DNA of 11,028 nt from Candidatus Marinamargulisbacteria bacterium (GCA_023262965.1 JALQXX010000037.1:1-11028), one strand, 5' to 3'; counted from the stretch's first letter, positions 1-7,003 are shown. Numbers and translations are program-made. Notes: a model not told the origin generated them from the letters alone.

Positions 1-10
1 GGTTGTGGGT

Positions 11-70
11 AACTTTTATCATAGTGCTATCTCAGTTTGTAACGTTTATCATAGTGCTATCTCAGTTTGT
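11..70. repeat. Two tandem copies of a 30-bp direct repeat
   Basis: The units at 11-40 and 41-70 are head to tail without a spacer and differ at a single base (the fourth: T in the first, G in the second). Each contains the partly symmetric core ATAGTGCTAT. The flanks (1-10 and 71-80) do not continue the repeat. Unit length and perfect abutment do not fit CRISPR. Paired direct repeats of this size are known as transposase-binding sites at the ends of IS21/Mu-like elements, so this could be the end of an insertion sequence lying mostly left of the window, or simply an intergenic tandem duplication. No transposase gene is visible here, so the identity is open. Confidence 0.85.
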
Positions 71-82
71 GATTGATGGACA

Positions 83-111
83 TAGCCATATCCGGCACAC
101 TATGGTACACT
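83..111 (+). promoter_or_regulatory. Possible promoter for the zinc-ribbon/uppP/metXW operon
   Basis: A -35-like TAGCCA (83-88, 4 of 6 consensus bases) is followed after 17 bp by TACACT (106-111, 4 of 6), with TG at 103-104 making an extended -10. Transcription would begin near 118 and give a leader of about 37 nt. The leader holds a small hairpin (CGGG 125-128 pairing with CCCG 135-138), which is probably incidental. It is the only reasonable sigma70-like candidate seen before the first gene. Confidence 0.4.
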
Positions 112-154
112 AAGTAGCATGAATCGGGCATACACCCGGTCACCAATAGTGTAA

Positions 155-484
155 ATGGTTATGGGCTCATTGTTAGAAAAATTCCGTCGAAAAAAAATCA
201 TGTCGTGCCAAAAATGTGGCAAGCGCTTTCGATTTCCTATTCGACCCGGCAAACTTCTGAATATCACCTGCCCCCATTGCAAATCCGTGTACCAAATATC
301 GTTTATTAACCCGTTAAAAGGCCTGATTACGGGGCAATTACGTTGGTCCAATCTATCACGATACGATCAGATTATGCTCATTGGACTGGGCATTGTGATT
401 GCTCTTCTCATTGGGACGGCGATATCGCGCCTGGTTACCATCGACTCGTCCACCAATACCCCCGCTATACCCTATGTTATTTAG
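155..484 (+). CDS. Small zinc-ribbon protein with one membrane helix, unknown function
   Basis: This 109-aa protein has two CxxC pairs (Cys18/Cys21 and Cys39/Cys42) in a basic N-terminal half, resembling the MJ0042-type zinc-ribbon pattern. One hydrophobic helix follows at about residues 72-92, then a short polar tail. It would be a single-pass inner-membrane protein with a metal-binding head; the partner is unknown. The start is uncertain: ATG at 155, 161 and 200 are all in frame and none has a clear Shine-Dalgarno sequence. The ATG at 200 would begin just before the first CxxC and removes a stretch containing an A8 run (190-197). The stop lies 11 nt inside uppP, so the two genes are probably translated together. 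I do not recognise a named family; the zinc ribbon and helix are seen, the role is not. Confidence 0.7.
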   Translation: MVMGSLLEKFRRKKIMSCQKCGKRFRFPIRPGKLLNITCPHCKSVYQISFINPLKGLITGQLRWSNLSRYDQIMLIGLGIVIALLIGTAISRLVTIDSSTNTPAIPYVI

Positions 485-1235
485 CGTTATCCTATTAAGT
501 CTAATAGAAGGCATTACCGAGTTTTTACCCATCTCCTCTACCGGACATTTGTTGCTCGTAAGCCCCTACTTACCTCTTGACCCCGCCTTTTACACCGTAT
601 TTGACATCGCTATTCAACTGGGGGCCATATTGGCCGTACCAACCATCTTCCCCCATGTCTTTTTAGAGGCATTGCGTCGCCCCTTTCAATCCAGCAACTA
701 CCCCATTATTGCGGCAACACTGCCTATTGTAGTGGTTGGTTTTCTAACAAAAGATTTTATTAAATCCACACTATTTAATTCCACTGTTATTTTTTGGGGG
801 CTCATTGTGGGGGGAATTGGCTTGATTATTATGGATAGGCGTCCCGATCCCCCATCCAAAACCGATCGTGTCACCCTAAGGCAGAGCGTGATTATTGGGC
901 TATGGCAGTGCCTGGCCTTATGGCCCGGGATGAGCCGATCCGCGGTTACCATTATGGGGGGCATGGCCGCGGGCTGCACGCGCCAACAAGCCACGTTTTT
1001 TTCGTTTATTATTGCAGTGCCCTTGCTTATTGGTGTTGTTATGGCCGATTTGCTGGGTTCCAGTCAAACGCTATCGCTGGTAGAGTGGGGCTGGCTGGGT
1101 CTGGGAATAGGCCTCACCTATGGGGGCTGCGTGATCACCATTCGATGGTTTTTGGCATGGGTGAATCGACGACGTTTAACCGCATTTGGTGTCTACCGTA
1201 TTGCAATCGGCCTTTTGGGAATTCTATTAATATAA
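474..1235 (+). CDS. uppP: Undecaprenyl-diphosphate phosphatase (UppP/BacA family)
   Basis: A 253-aa polytopic membrane protein that hydrolyses undecaprenyl pyrophosphate to undecaprenyl phosphate, recycling the lipid carrier for peptidoglycan and surface glycans; members can confer bacitracin tolerance. Both family signatures are intact: the N-terminal EGITEFLPISSTGH (Glu12, Glu16, Ser21, Ser22, His25) and PGMSRSAVT (151-159, with catalytic Arg155). The rest is a series of hydrophobic helices, the last ending at the C-terminus. The frame is open from 399, but ATG 474 puts the first motif at the usual distance from the N-terminus, so I prefer it; the longer version would add a non-membrane, Arg/Pro-rich 25-residue lead. 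Length is slightly below the usual 260-275 aa. It overlaps the zinc-ribbon gene by 11 nt and its TAA shares one base with the metX ATG. Confidence 0.95.
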   Translation: MLFSVILLSLIEGITEFLPISSTGHLLLVSPYLPLDPAFYTVFDIAIQLGAILAVPTIFPHVFLEALRRPFQSSNYPIIAATLPIVVVGFLTKDFIKSTLFNSTVIFWGLIVGGIGLIIMDRRPDPPSKTDRVTLRQSVIIGLWQCLALWPGMSRSAVTIMGGMAAGCTRQQATFFSFIIAVPLLIGVVMADLLGSSQTLSLVEWGWLGLGIGLTYGGCVITIRWFLAWVNRRRLTAFGVYRIAIGLLGILLI

Positions 1236-2278
1236 TGACTGCCCATGAGTATTCCCATCCGGAACGTATTCTCCTAAACAGTGGCCAGTCCTTGCCCGAT
1301 ATCCGGGTTGCGTACCATACATTTGGTGAATTAAACGCCGATAAAAGCAATGTGGTATTGATTTGCCATCCGCTTACCGCCGATTCCAACCCATTGAACT
1401 GGTGGGGGGCCATTGTTGGCCCCAACAAAGCCATTGATACCAACCGGTATTTTGTGTTGTGTAGCAATGTGTTGGGGGGATGCTACGGCACAACCGGACC
1501 CTCCAGCATCAACCCTAAAACGGGGACCCCCTATGGCCTCAGCTTTCCCATTATTACCATTCGCGATATGGTGACGGTGCAGCGCCATTTGTGCGATCAC
1601 TTGGGGATTGAACGGATTCATATGGTGATTGGCGGATCGATGGGAGGGATGCAAGCCTTGGAATGGGTGGCGCAATGCCCCGATCGGGTCCACGCCTGCG
1701 TGAGTATTGCCGCAACATCTCAGGTAAGCCCCTTGGCCATTGCCTTTGATTCGGTTGGCCGACACGCTATTTTAAATGACCTGGTCACCCATACAAGCGG
1801 GCCATCCAGTGGATTGGCCATTGCCCGGCAATTGGGGCATATTACGTATTTATCCGAAGAGGCGCTTGAGGCCAAATTCTCGCGTCAATTGCAAGATGCC
1901 GATGCCTTCCAGTATCATATGGCCCCTGAATTTCAGGTGGAAAGCTACCTGTCGTATCAGGGCAATAAGTTTGTGAATCGATTTGACCCCTATGCGTATT
2001 TGTATTTGACCAAGGCCATTAGCTACTTTGATTTAGCCCACCATTACGGGTCTATTGAGGCTGCCTTGGGGCCCTCCCACGCATCTTTTTTAATCATGGC
2101 CATTCGATCGGATTGGCTGTATACATCCAAACAAAGCAAAACATTGGTGTACGAGCTCATGAAACAAAATAAGCACGTGTCGTTTGTCGAAATTGACTCC
2201 GATTACGGCCACGATACATTTTTAATTGACTCCGACGAAACACGGGCCGTGATTCACGGATTTTTGGATAGCCTATGA
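1235..2278 (+). CDS. metX: Homoserine O-acyltransferase (MetX, alpha/beta hydrolase)
   Basis: This 347-aa enzyme acylates the hydroxyl of homoserine in the first committed step of methionine synthesis and acts in the cytoplasm. The nucleophile elbow GGSMGG places the catalytic Ser at 135. Asp293 (in RSDWLY) and His326 (in DYGHDTFL) complete the triad. Other MetX marks are the CHPLTAD segment near 45-50, NVLGGCYGTTGP at 79-89 and the GLAIARQLGHITY segment near 193-205. ATG 1235 overlaps the uppP stop (TAATG) and gives a normal family length; the frame is open further upstream, but that part lies inside uppP. The acyl donor is probably acetyl-CoA, but some MetX proteins use succinyl-CoA and I cannot separate these by eye. 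It is followed immediately by metW, the classical partner. Confidence 0.95.
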   Translation: MTAHEYSHPERILLNSGQSLPDIRVAYHTFGELNADKSNVVLICHPLTADSNPLNWWGAIVGPNKAIDTNRYFVLCSNVLGGCYGTTGPSSINPKTGTPYGLSFPIITIRDMVTVQRHLCDHLGIERIHMVIGGSMGGMQALEWVAQCPDRVHACVSIAATSQVSPLAIAFDSVGRHAILNDLVTHTSGPSSGLAIARQLGHITYLSEEALEAKFSRQLQDADAFQYHMAPEFQVESYLSYQGNKFVNRFDPYAYLYLTKAISYFDLAHHYGSIEAALGPSHASFLIMAIRSDWLYTSKQSKTLVYELMKQNKHVSFVEIDSDYGHDTFLIDSDETRAVIHGFLDSL

Positions 2279-2874
2279 AACCCTATCAAACCATTGTATA
2301 CGATCACATTCATGCCGGTGAGCGCGTTATTGATTTGGGCTGCGGAACCGGTCAATTGTTAAAAGAACTGCGCCACAAAAAACACTGCGACGGCTACGGC
2401 ATCGACCAAGCATTTGACAATGTGGTTCAGGCCATTAAAGAAGGCTTGCCCGTGTATCACGGCGATGTTTTAGAAGGCATTCGCCCCTTTGATGATCAGG
2501 TCTTTGACGTGGCTATTTTATCGCAAACCTTGCAACAAGTTCTGCATCCCGAACAGTTGCTTTTGGAAATGACCCGTATTGCCAAACGCGTGATTATTAC
2601 GTTCCCCAATTTTGGCCATTGGCGGGTTCGCATGCATTTATGCCTAAAAGGCGTGTCCCCCAAAACCAGCCAACTGCCTTACGATTGGTACGACACCCCC
2701 AATATTCGGGTTATTACCATTCAAGAGTTTCGGGAACTCTGCCACAGGCTCAACATGACCATTATCCGCGAAATCCCCTCGGTAACATCCCCCATTAACC
2801 GGTTGATTTTTCCGTTGCGATTAACCAATTTATTTGCCGAAAAAGGGATTTTTGTTATTCAAAAACACCCCTAA
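2275..2874 (+). CDS. metW: MetW, methyltransferase-fold partner of MetX
   Basis: This 199-aa protein has a class I SAM-binding fold: VIDLGCGTG (about 18-26) is motif I and the acidic loop YGID (41-44) follows. MetW-specific blocks are present: SQTLQQV (83-89), NFGHWRVR (112-119) and LPYDWYDTPNIR (134-145). In many proteobacteria metW sits directly behind metX and is needed for full homoserine acyltransferase activity in studied cases; a methylated substrate is not firmly established. The ATG overlaps the metX stop (ATGA, 2275-2278), consistent with translational coupling and 1:1 production. No convincing terminator follows it; a new promoter begins 9 nt downstream. Confidence 0.93.
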   Translation: MKPYQTIVYDHIHAGERVIDLGCGTGQLLKELRHKKHCDGYGIDQAFDNVVQAIKEGLPVYHGDVLEGIRPFDDQVFDVAILSQTLQQVLHPEQLLLEMTRIAKRVIITFPNFGHWRVRMHLCLKGVSPKTSQLPYDWYDTPNIRVITIQEFRELCHRLNMTIIREIPSVTSPINRLIFPLRLTNLFAEKGIFVIQKHP

Positions 2875-2882
2875 AAAACCAT

Positions 2883-2911
2883 CTGGCATTTTTTGCCCCT
2901 TGTGATATACT
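2883..2911 (+). promoter_or_regulatory. Extended -10 promoter for the secretion ATPase-tsaC pair
   Basis: CTGGCA (2883-2888, 4 of 6) is separated by exactly 17 bp from TATACT (2906-2911, 5 of 6), and TG at 2903-2904 makes an extended -10. Initiation near 2918 would leave only about 15 nt of leader, just enough to hold the strong Shine-Dalgarno sequence at 2921-2927. This separates the ATPase gene from the metXW operon. Confidence 0.65.
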
Positions 2912-2920
2912 GACTGGTGC

Positions 2921-2927
2921 AAGGAGG
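2921..2927 (+). promoter_or_regulatory. Strong ribosome binding site
   Basis: AAGGAGG ends 5 nt before the ATG at 2933 and is followed by more G residues. It is the strongest Shine-Dalgarno sequence in the window; most other genes here have weak or no such site and appear to rely on coupling. It fixes the start of the ATPase gene. Confidence 0.8.
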
Positions 2928-2932
2928 GGGCA

Positions 2933-4222
2933 ATGCCATCACGTAATATCGTCACTATATCATTAGAATCCTTTGCTGATTCCAGTGAATTATCTGTGAC
3001 TCAATACACAACTGATCTTATCACGCGTATTGCTGAATTACAAAAAACGTACCCCACAACCGTTATGCCCCCTTCTGGCGTTCCCAATGCCGGTATCGAT
3101 GCGTCGGCTCAAGCGCATGTAGACCTCATCCATCACCAAGGATTTTTAGCCACCATCTCTGCCTCCCGCGCCTATGTAATTACCTGCAACCCCTATAATG
3201 CACTGTTGCATCAGCAATTTGCGGCGGATATTCCCATTCGATTGGTGGATCCGCGGCTCTACATACGCTACGTTGCGCTGCAACACCACCATCATATTGG
3301 CCCCGGGTTACTCACCCTACTCATGCTGTATGCCGATAGCCATCAATCCACCGATATTCATATATGCCATACCACGCAGATTATGATTAAACGCAACCAT
3401 ACAACACAAATCACGCTGCCGGTGTTTAAAGACGATGCTCAAAAACTGGCGTATTTAATCAAATTAAAAGCCAATATGGATCCGGGCATTGTCTTAAAGC
3501 CCCAAGATGGCTCCCTATCGTTTGAATACGCAACCAGTCAATTGGATGTTCGGGTCGCCACCATACCCACCCACACCAGTGAAATGGTGAGTTTGCGCCT
3601 ATTCAATCCCAGCATTCCCTTGCAACACACCGAAAGCCTGGGATTTTCACACCAAAAATTGCAGGCCATTGATCGTATGATTCGGGCCCCATTCGGCCTG
3701 GTTTTGATTACCGGGGCCACCGGATCGGGAAAATCCACAACGCTTTACTCCTTACTGCGTCGGCTCACCCACAAGCATGTCATTACGATTGAGGATCCCA
3801 TTGAGCAAATTATTCCCAATGTGCATCAAACGGCGGTTAATGTAGCCCAGGGCTATGGTTTTGATGTGGGGTTACGGGCCATTCTTCGGCACAACCCCGA
3901 TATTATTGCCGTTGGTGAGATTCGGGATCAACACACCGCTGAAGTGGCCCTGCATGCCGCGTATTCGGGGCATTTGGTATTGGCATCCTTGCACACCAAT
4001 GCCATTGATACCACCTTATTGCGATTATCCAGTTTGGGGTGTTCCCCATTTTTAATCAGCTATTGCTTGCGCGGGATTATATCACAGTCCTTGTCATTAT
4101 CATCCGAAGGGGTTTTTGAATTGACCAGCCACCTGTTACTCTGCAAAGACCCGCCCTATATTATTCAGGATATTACCAAGGAATTATCGGATTTTCTGAA
4201 TTATAATATACTATTGTCGTGA
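2933..4222 (+). CDS. GspE/PilB-type secretion ATPase, C-terminally reduced
   Basis: This 429-aa protein is a hexameric-type traffic ATPase of the type II secretion/type IV pilus superfamily. The four signatures are in order: Walker A GATGSGKST (261-269), Asp box ITIEDPIE (284-291), Walker B region with NPDIIAVGEIRD (321-332), and His box GHLVLASLHTN (346-356). The approximately 1-130 region is poorly conserved, with a His cluster (118-121), and 130-230 corresponds to the usual N2-like domain. Two oddities are seen: the conserved C-terminal QRL...C segment reads QSLSLSSEG (385-393), and the tetracysteine zinc site common in GspE/PilB is absent. Length and the lack of the tetracysteine resemble ComGA-like or short PilB-like members. 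No pilin, prepilin peptidase or platform gene is next to it, so assignment to pilus, competence or secretion is not possible here. Its last four bases overlap tsaC. Confidence 0.88.
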   Translation: MPSRNIVTISLESFADSSELSVTQYTTDLITRIAELQKTYPTTVMPPSGVPNAGIDASAQAHVDLIHHQGFLATISASRAYVITCNPYNALLHQQFAADIPIRLVDPRLYIRYVALQHHHHIGPGLLTLLMLYADSHQSTDIHICHTTQIMIKRNHTTQITLPVFKDDAQKLAYLIKLKANMDPGIVLKPQDGSLSFEYATSQLDVRVATIPTHTSEMVSLRLFNPSIPLQHTESLGFSHQKLQAIDRMIRAPFGLVLITGATGSGKSTTLYSLLRRLTHKHVITIEDPIEQIIPNVHQTAVNVAQGYGFDVGLRAILRHNPDIIAVGEIRDQHTAEVALHAAYSGHLVLASLHTNAIDTTLLRLSSLGCSPFLISYCLRGIISQSLSLSSEGVFELTSHLLLCKDPPYIIQDITKELSDFLNYNILLS

Positions 4223-4809
4223 TAACACATACCGACGTCTGTGCCCAACTCATGCAAAACGCCATTGGCATTATTGAACACGATACCGTTCCGGGCATTG
4301 TTGCCATAGCCAACGCGGCCAACGCCGAACGCATTATCGCATTAAAAAATCGCGATGCCCACAAAGGGTTTATTGTATTGATTCCAACCATCCAGGCAGC
4401 CTACACACTCGCCCGTACCATCCTGCCCGCCACCGAAGCCATCATGCATCGCTACTGGCCCGGGCCATTAACCGTGATTGTCGAAAAAGCCCCAACGGTT
4501 CCGGATAGTATATCGGGGTATCGCCCTACCATTGCCCTGCGCTGCCCCCATCACCCCAAACTGCAGGCCATTCTTGGGGATGTCAATCAACCGCTTTTAT
4601 CAACCAGTGCTAATATCAGTGGCCACACGGGCCTATCCCAAGCGCTGTTGGACCGGGTAGACTTCACGTATGGAAATGTGACCCTGCCCACGGACGGTCA
4701 GCCCTCCACGCTCCTTGATGGCACCCAAAGCCCCCCCATCCTTATCCGACAAGGGTCCCTACAGATGGATCAATCGGTAATCGGAAGATTCAATAGCCCC
4801 GACACATAG
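4219..4809 (+). CDS. tsaC: Threonylcarbamoyl-AMP synthase (TsaC/YrdC family)
   Basis: This 196-aa YrdC-fold enzyme makes threonylcarbamoyl-AMP from threonine, bicarbonate and ATP, the first step of the t6A37 modification of ANN-decoding tRNAs. Visible marks are the HDTVPG segment (21-26, the place of the usual PTDTVYG), the basic KNRDAHKG (43-50), RYWPGPLTVIV (78-88), the ALRCPHHP strand (106-113) and PLLSTSANISG (125-135). The KxR...SxN nucleotide/bicarbonate signature is present (Lys43-Arg45, Ser128-Asn132 region). It is the short TsaC type without a Sua5 C-terminal domain. The start is GTG at 4219, overlapping the preceding stop as GTGA; no ATG nearby fits. The last 40 nt overlap the 3' end of the opposite-strand glycosyltransferase. 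The altered PTDTVYG segment leaves some room for a YrdC-like paralogue. Confidence 0.88.
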   Translation: MITHTDVCAQLMQNAIGIIEHDTVPGIVAIANAANAERIIALKNRDAHKGFIVLIPTIQAAYTLARTILPATEAIMHRYWPGPLTVIVEKAPTVPDSISGYRPTIALRCPHHPKLQAILGDVNQPLLSTSANISGHTGLSQALLDRVDFTYGNVTLPTDGQPSTLLDGTQSPPILIRQGSLQMDQSVIGRFNSPDT

Positions 4810-5690
4810 TTATACTCCCCCAAAAACCATTGCCCTAAGTTGCGTAAAGGATGGCTCTTTATTTGCGACCAATCGGCCATTTTTCGATACAAAAAATGCC
4901 GTTTGGATAACCGCCTACGTACAAAAATAGCCAGCGGATGCATCCCCAAAAACCATCGCAATTCCGGATGATGCTCGATAAAAATCCGTGCCGATTGCCC
5001 CATCGCATACTTTCGCTTGATGCGATCATTATTGGAAATAATATGGTAATGAAAATTAATGGCGGTTGTTAGGTAACGTAATGGCACGCCACGCTTTTTC
5101 AGGCGGTAGCCCAGTTCCAAATCCTCCCAGCCATATTGTTTAAAGTCCAAACAAAATCCCCCTTCTGCATCAAAAAGGGATTTGGGAAACGATATATTAC
5201 CGGTTAAAAAGTAATACCAATTTAACGCCGCATTGGGTTTGTATTTGGCTGGAATTTGGGTCGCCAGGCCTTTGGTGTCGGAAATCGGCCATACATAGGT
5301 TTGCAAATTATAGGCCTTGCCTTCAAAACAGGTGGGCTCCGTACTCGCCCGATGCGCATCAAAATGGGCCTGAACAAATCGGGGGTCCGGAATCATATCC
5401 GCATCACTAATAATAATAATAGAGCCCTTCGCTAAACGAACCCCTTCGTTACGCGCTTCCCCTTTCCCGGCAGGATTATCCCGCTGAATAAAGCGCAGTG
5501 GATGCCGTTGGGTGGTATAGGCAGCCATCATTTTGGCGGTTGTGTCGGTTGAAAAGGAGTCCACAATAATGACCTCAAACGAACAGGTGGCATCTTGAGC
5601 GGCATAGCCAGCCAGTACCCGGGCCAATGCGCCCGCCTGATTAAAAGAGCCCATCACGACACTAATATCAATGGGGGGTTCGCTTGGCAT
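4770..5690 (-). CDS. Family 2 (GT-A) glycosyltransferase
   Basis: This 306-aa protein has a GT-A fold typical of GT2 enzymes that transfer a sugar from a nucleotide-sugar donor. Visible are the N-terminal VVMGSFNQ strand (11-18), VDSFSTD (43-49), GKGEARNEG (75-83), the metal-binding DAD (96-98), the acceptor-side TGNISF (163-168) and the catalytic-base type GWEDLELGYRLKKRG (187-201). A basic C-terminal region (about 255-285) may lie at the membrane surface; no clear membrane helix or signal peptide is seen. Acceptor and sugar are unknown; surface polysaccharide or glycolipid synthesis is plausible. Its start overlaps the upstream phosphatidyltransferase gene by 23 nt, so both are probably on one transcript, and it ends inside tsaC. 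Confidence 0.87.
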   Translation of the reverse strand: MPSEPPIDISVVMGSFNQAGALARVLAGYAAQDATCSFEVIIVDSFSTDTTAKMMAAYTTQRHPLRFIQRDNPAGKGEARNEGVRLAKGSIIIISDADMIPDPRFVQAHFDAHRASTEPTCFEGKAYNLQTYVWPISDTKGLATQIPAKYKPNAALNWYYFLTGNISFPKSLFDAEGGFCLDFKQYGWEDLELGYRLKKRGVPLRYLTTAINFHYHIISNNDRIKRKYAMGQSARIFIEHHPELRWFLGMHPLAIFVRRRLSKRHFLYRKMADWSQIKSHPLRNLGQWFLGEYNYVSGLLNLPITD

Positions 5691-6993
5691 CGTTCCAATA
5701 AATAAGGGGGGTTAAAATATACAAAGCAAATACCCCCACCATCACATCGTATACATAAAAACTATGACCCGCCTGACCACGAATTAACATCGCAACCGAC
5801 AATACAGTGAATATAAAGGCCGGAAACTGCACAAATCGCAAAAAGCGACGCTTAGCTGCCATATGTCGATGCGGATAGGGCAGCGTTGACACCATCAATA
5901 GGGCCATTACAATCACAATACCCGAAAAAACAGCTGCCCCACTAAATAAGGTGGATATTTTGGCGAATATAACAATGGTTGCGGCAAATGGTGATGGAAT
6001 ACCCTCAAAATAATCCGAATGTCCCGTTTTACTAAATCGAATCAATCGAAATGCGGCGGCCGCGCCATACCCAATGGCCAATCCCATTGCCATGCCCCAA
6101 TGAACGGATCGCAGGCATTCAAAAACAACAATCCCCGGCAGAACCCCAAAGCTGATACTATCCGCCAGGGTGTCCAATTTTTTACCCAATGCTGTGGATA
6201 CATTGAGGCGCCGCGCAATGGACCCATCCACGGCATCAAATACCACACACACCACCAAAAACAAGGCCGAAAACCGAATCAAATTATTCAAAGCAAAAAA
6301 AATGCCCACCGCCCCCAATAAACCATTCAATATGGAAAATAGATTGGGAATCATCGCCCGCAATGACTGACGGGCTTTTTCATCATCATTAGCAAAACGC
6401 TTTATATAAAGTCCCCAAAAAAACTGATCAAAGTAATCCACAAACGACCAAATGGTCAACGCAACAACACTGTACACCAACAATAAAATAACACTGGTTG
6501 GCCACTGGTACACCCAGTCAATCAGCCATTGAACGGGCATCAGAATTGACGGAATATCCACCGCCTCTACCGGAACGCGCCCCAGCAAAATGCCACATAA
6601 CGGAAATGTCAGCGCTGTTTTTAATTTGCCCGTAAATTGCGCCGGAATGCTCCCCCCACCCGTTTGGACCGAGTAAATTCGTAGTCCCATAATCGCAAAC
6701 TCACGGGCCAATATTATGAATACCGGAAACGAAGTAATCACCTGCATCTCCAAAAGTGGCAAAAACATCAGGACCAGTATTTTATCGGCCAAGGGATCTA
6801 AAATTTTACCCAATTCAGACTCTATTTTAAAACGCCTCGCTACCCATCCATCCAAAAAATCGGTCAAACAAATAACGGTATATAGCAAAATGACCATAAT
6901 TTGAGTGTAATTGGTTACACAAGGGGTCATCCAAAAAATAATGCCCACCCCTAATATACGTAATGCGGTAATAACGTTCGCTAATTGATTCAC
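5668..6993 (-). CDS. Fused PgsA-like/PssA-like CDP-alcohol phosphatidyltransferase
   Basis: One uninterrupted 441-aa membrane protein carries two complete copies of the CDP-alcohol phosphatidyltransferase signature D-x2-DG-x2-AR-x8-G-x3-D-x3-D: residues 45-70 (Asp45, Asp48, Gly49, Ala52, Arg53, Gly62, Asp66, Asp70) and 253-278 (Asp253, Asp256, Gly257, Ala260, Arg261, Gly270, Asp274, Asp278). The first half (1 to about 190) looks like PgsA, phosphatidylglycerophosphate synthase, with ANVITALRIL at the N-terminus and ILAREF...GKLKT (94-126). The second (about 213-441) looks like type II PssA, phosphatidylserine synthase: PNLFSILNGLLG (216-227), SFGVLPG, RLIRF and YFEGIPSPFAA (328-338). A polar linker lies at about 197-213. 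Each half has near full family length and many membrane helices. The start is GTG at 6993; an in-frame stop lies 6-8 nt upstream. It probably heads a two-gene transcript with the glycosyltransferase. Confidence 0.9.
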   Translation of the reverse strand: MNQLANVITALRILGVGIIFWMTPCVTNYTQIMVILLYTVICLTDFLDGWVARRFKIESELGKILDPLADKILVLMFLPLLEMQVITSFPVFIILAREFAIMGLRIYSVQTGGGSIPAQFTGKLKTALTFPLCGILLGRVPVEAVDIPSILMPVQWLIDWVYQWPTSVILLLVYSVVALTIWSFVDYFDQFFWGLYIKRFANDDEKARQSLRAMIPNLFSILNGLLGAVGIFFALNNLIRFSALFLVVCVVFDAVDGSIARRLNVSTALGKKLDTLADSISFGVLPGIVVFECLRSVHWGMAMGLAIGYGAAAAFRLIRFSKTGHSDYFEGIPSPFAATIVIFAKISTLFSGAAVFSGIVIVMALLMVSTLPYPHRHMAAKRRFLRFVQFPAFIFTVLSVAMLIRGQAGHSFYVYDVMVGVFALYILTPLIYWNDAKRTPH

Positions 6994-7003
6994 TTGTCAC
7001 ACT

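Noticed and set aside
11-70. CRISPR array
   Set aside because: The two 30-bp units abut with no spacer and there are only two of them.
100-351. Minus-strand open frame at the left edge
   Set aside because: It is antisense to the zinc-ribbon gene, with no recognisable motif or ribosome binding site.
399-473. A 25-residue extension of UppP
   Set aside because: It overlaps the zinc-ribbon gene, is Arg/Pro-rich rather than membrane-like, and the first UppP motif is correctly placed from ATG 474.
902-1234. A 111-residue N-terminal extension of MetX
   Set aside because: It lies entirely inside uppP in another frame, and the family N-terminus begins at ATG 1235.
2885-2897. Terminator after metW (GGCA...TGCC)
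   Set aside because: The stem is only four base pairs, it is not followed by a T run on the plus strand, and it coincides with the -35 region of the next promoter.
6352-6354. Separate start for an unfused PssA inside the fusion gene
   Set aside because: An ATG precedes the PssA half (residue 214), but no Shine-Dalgarno sequence is seen before it and the frame is continuous with the PgsA half; internal initiation remains possible but unsupported.
6019-6370. Plus-strand open frames opposite the phosphatidyltransferase gene
   Set aside because: Their translations are low in hydrophobic structure, show no known motif, and mirror the strongly conserved gene on the other strand.
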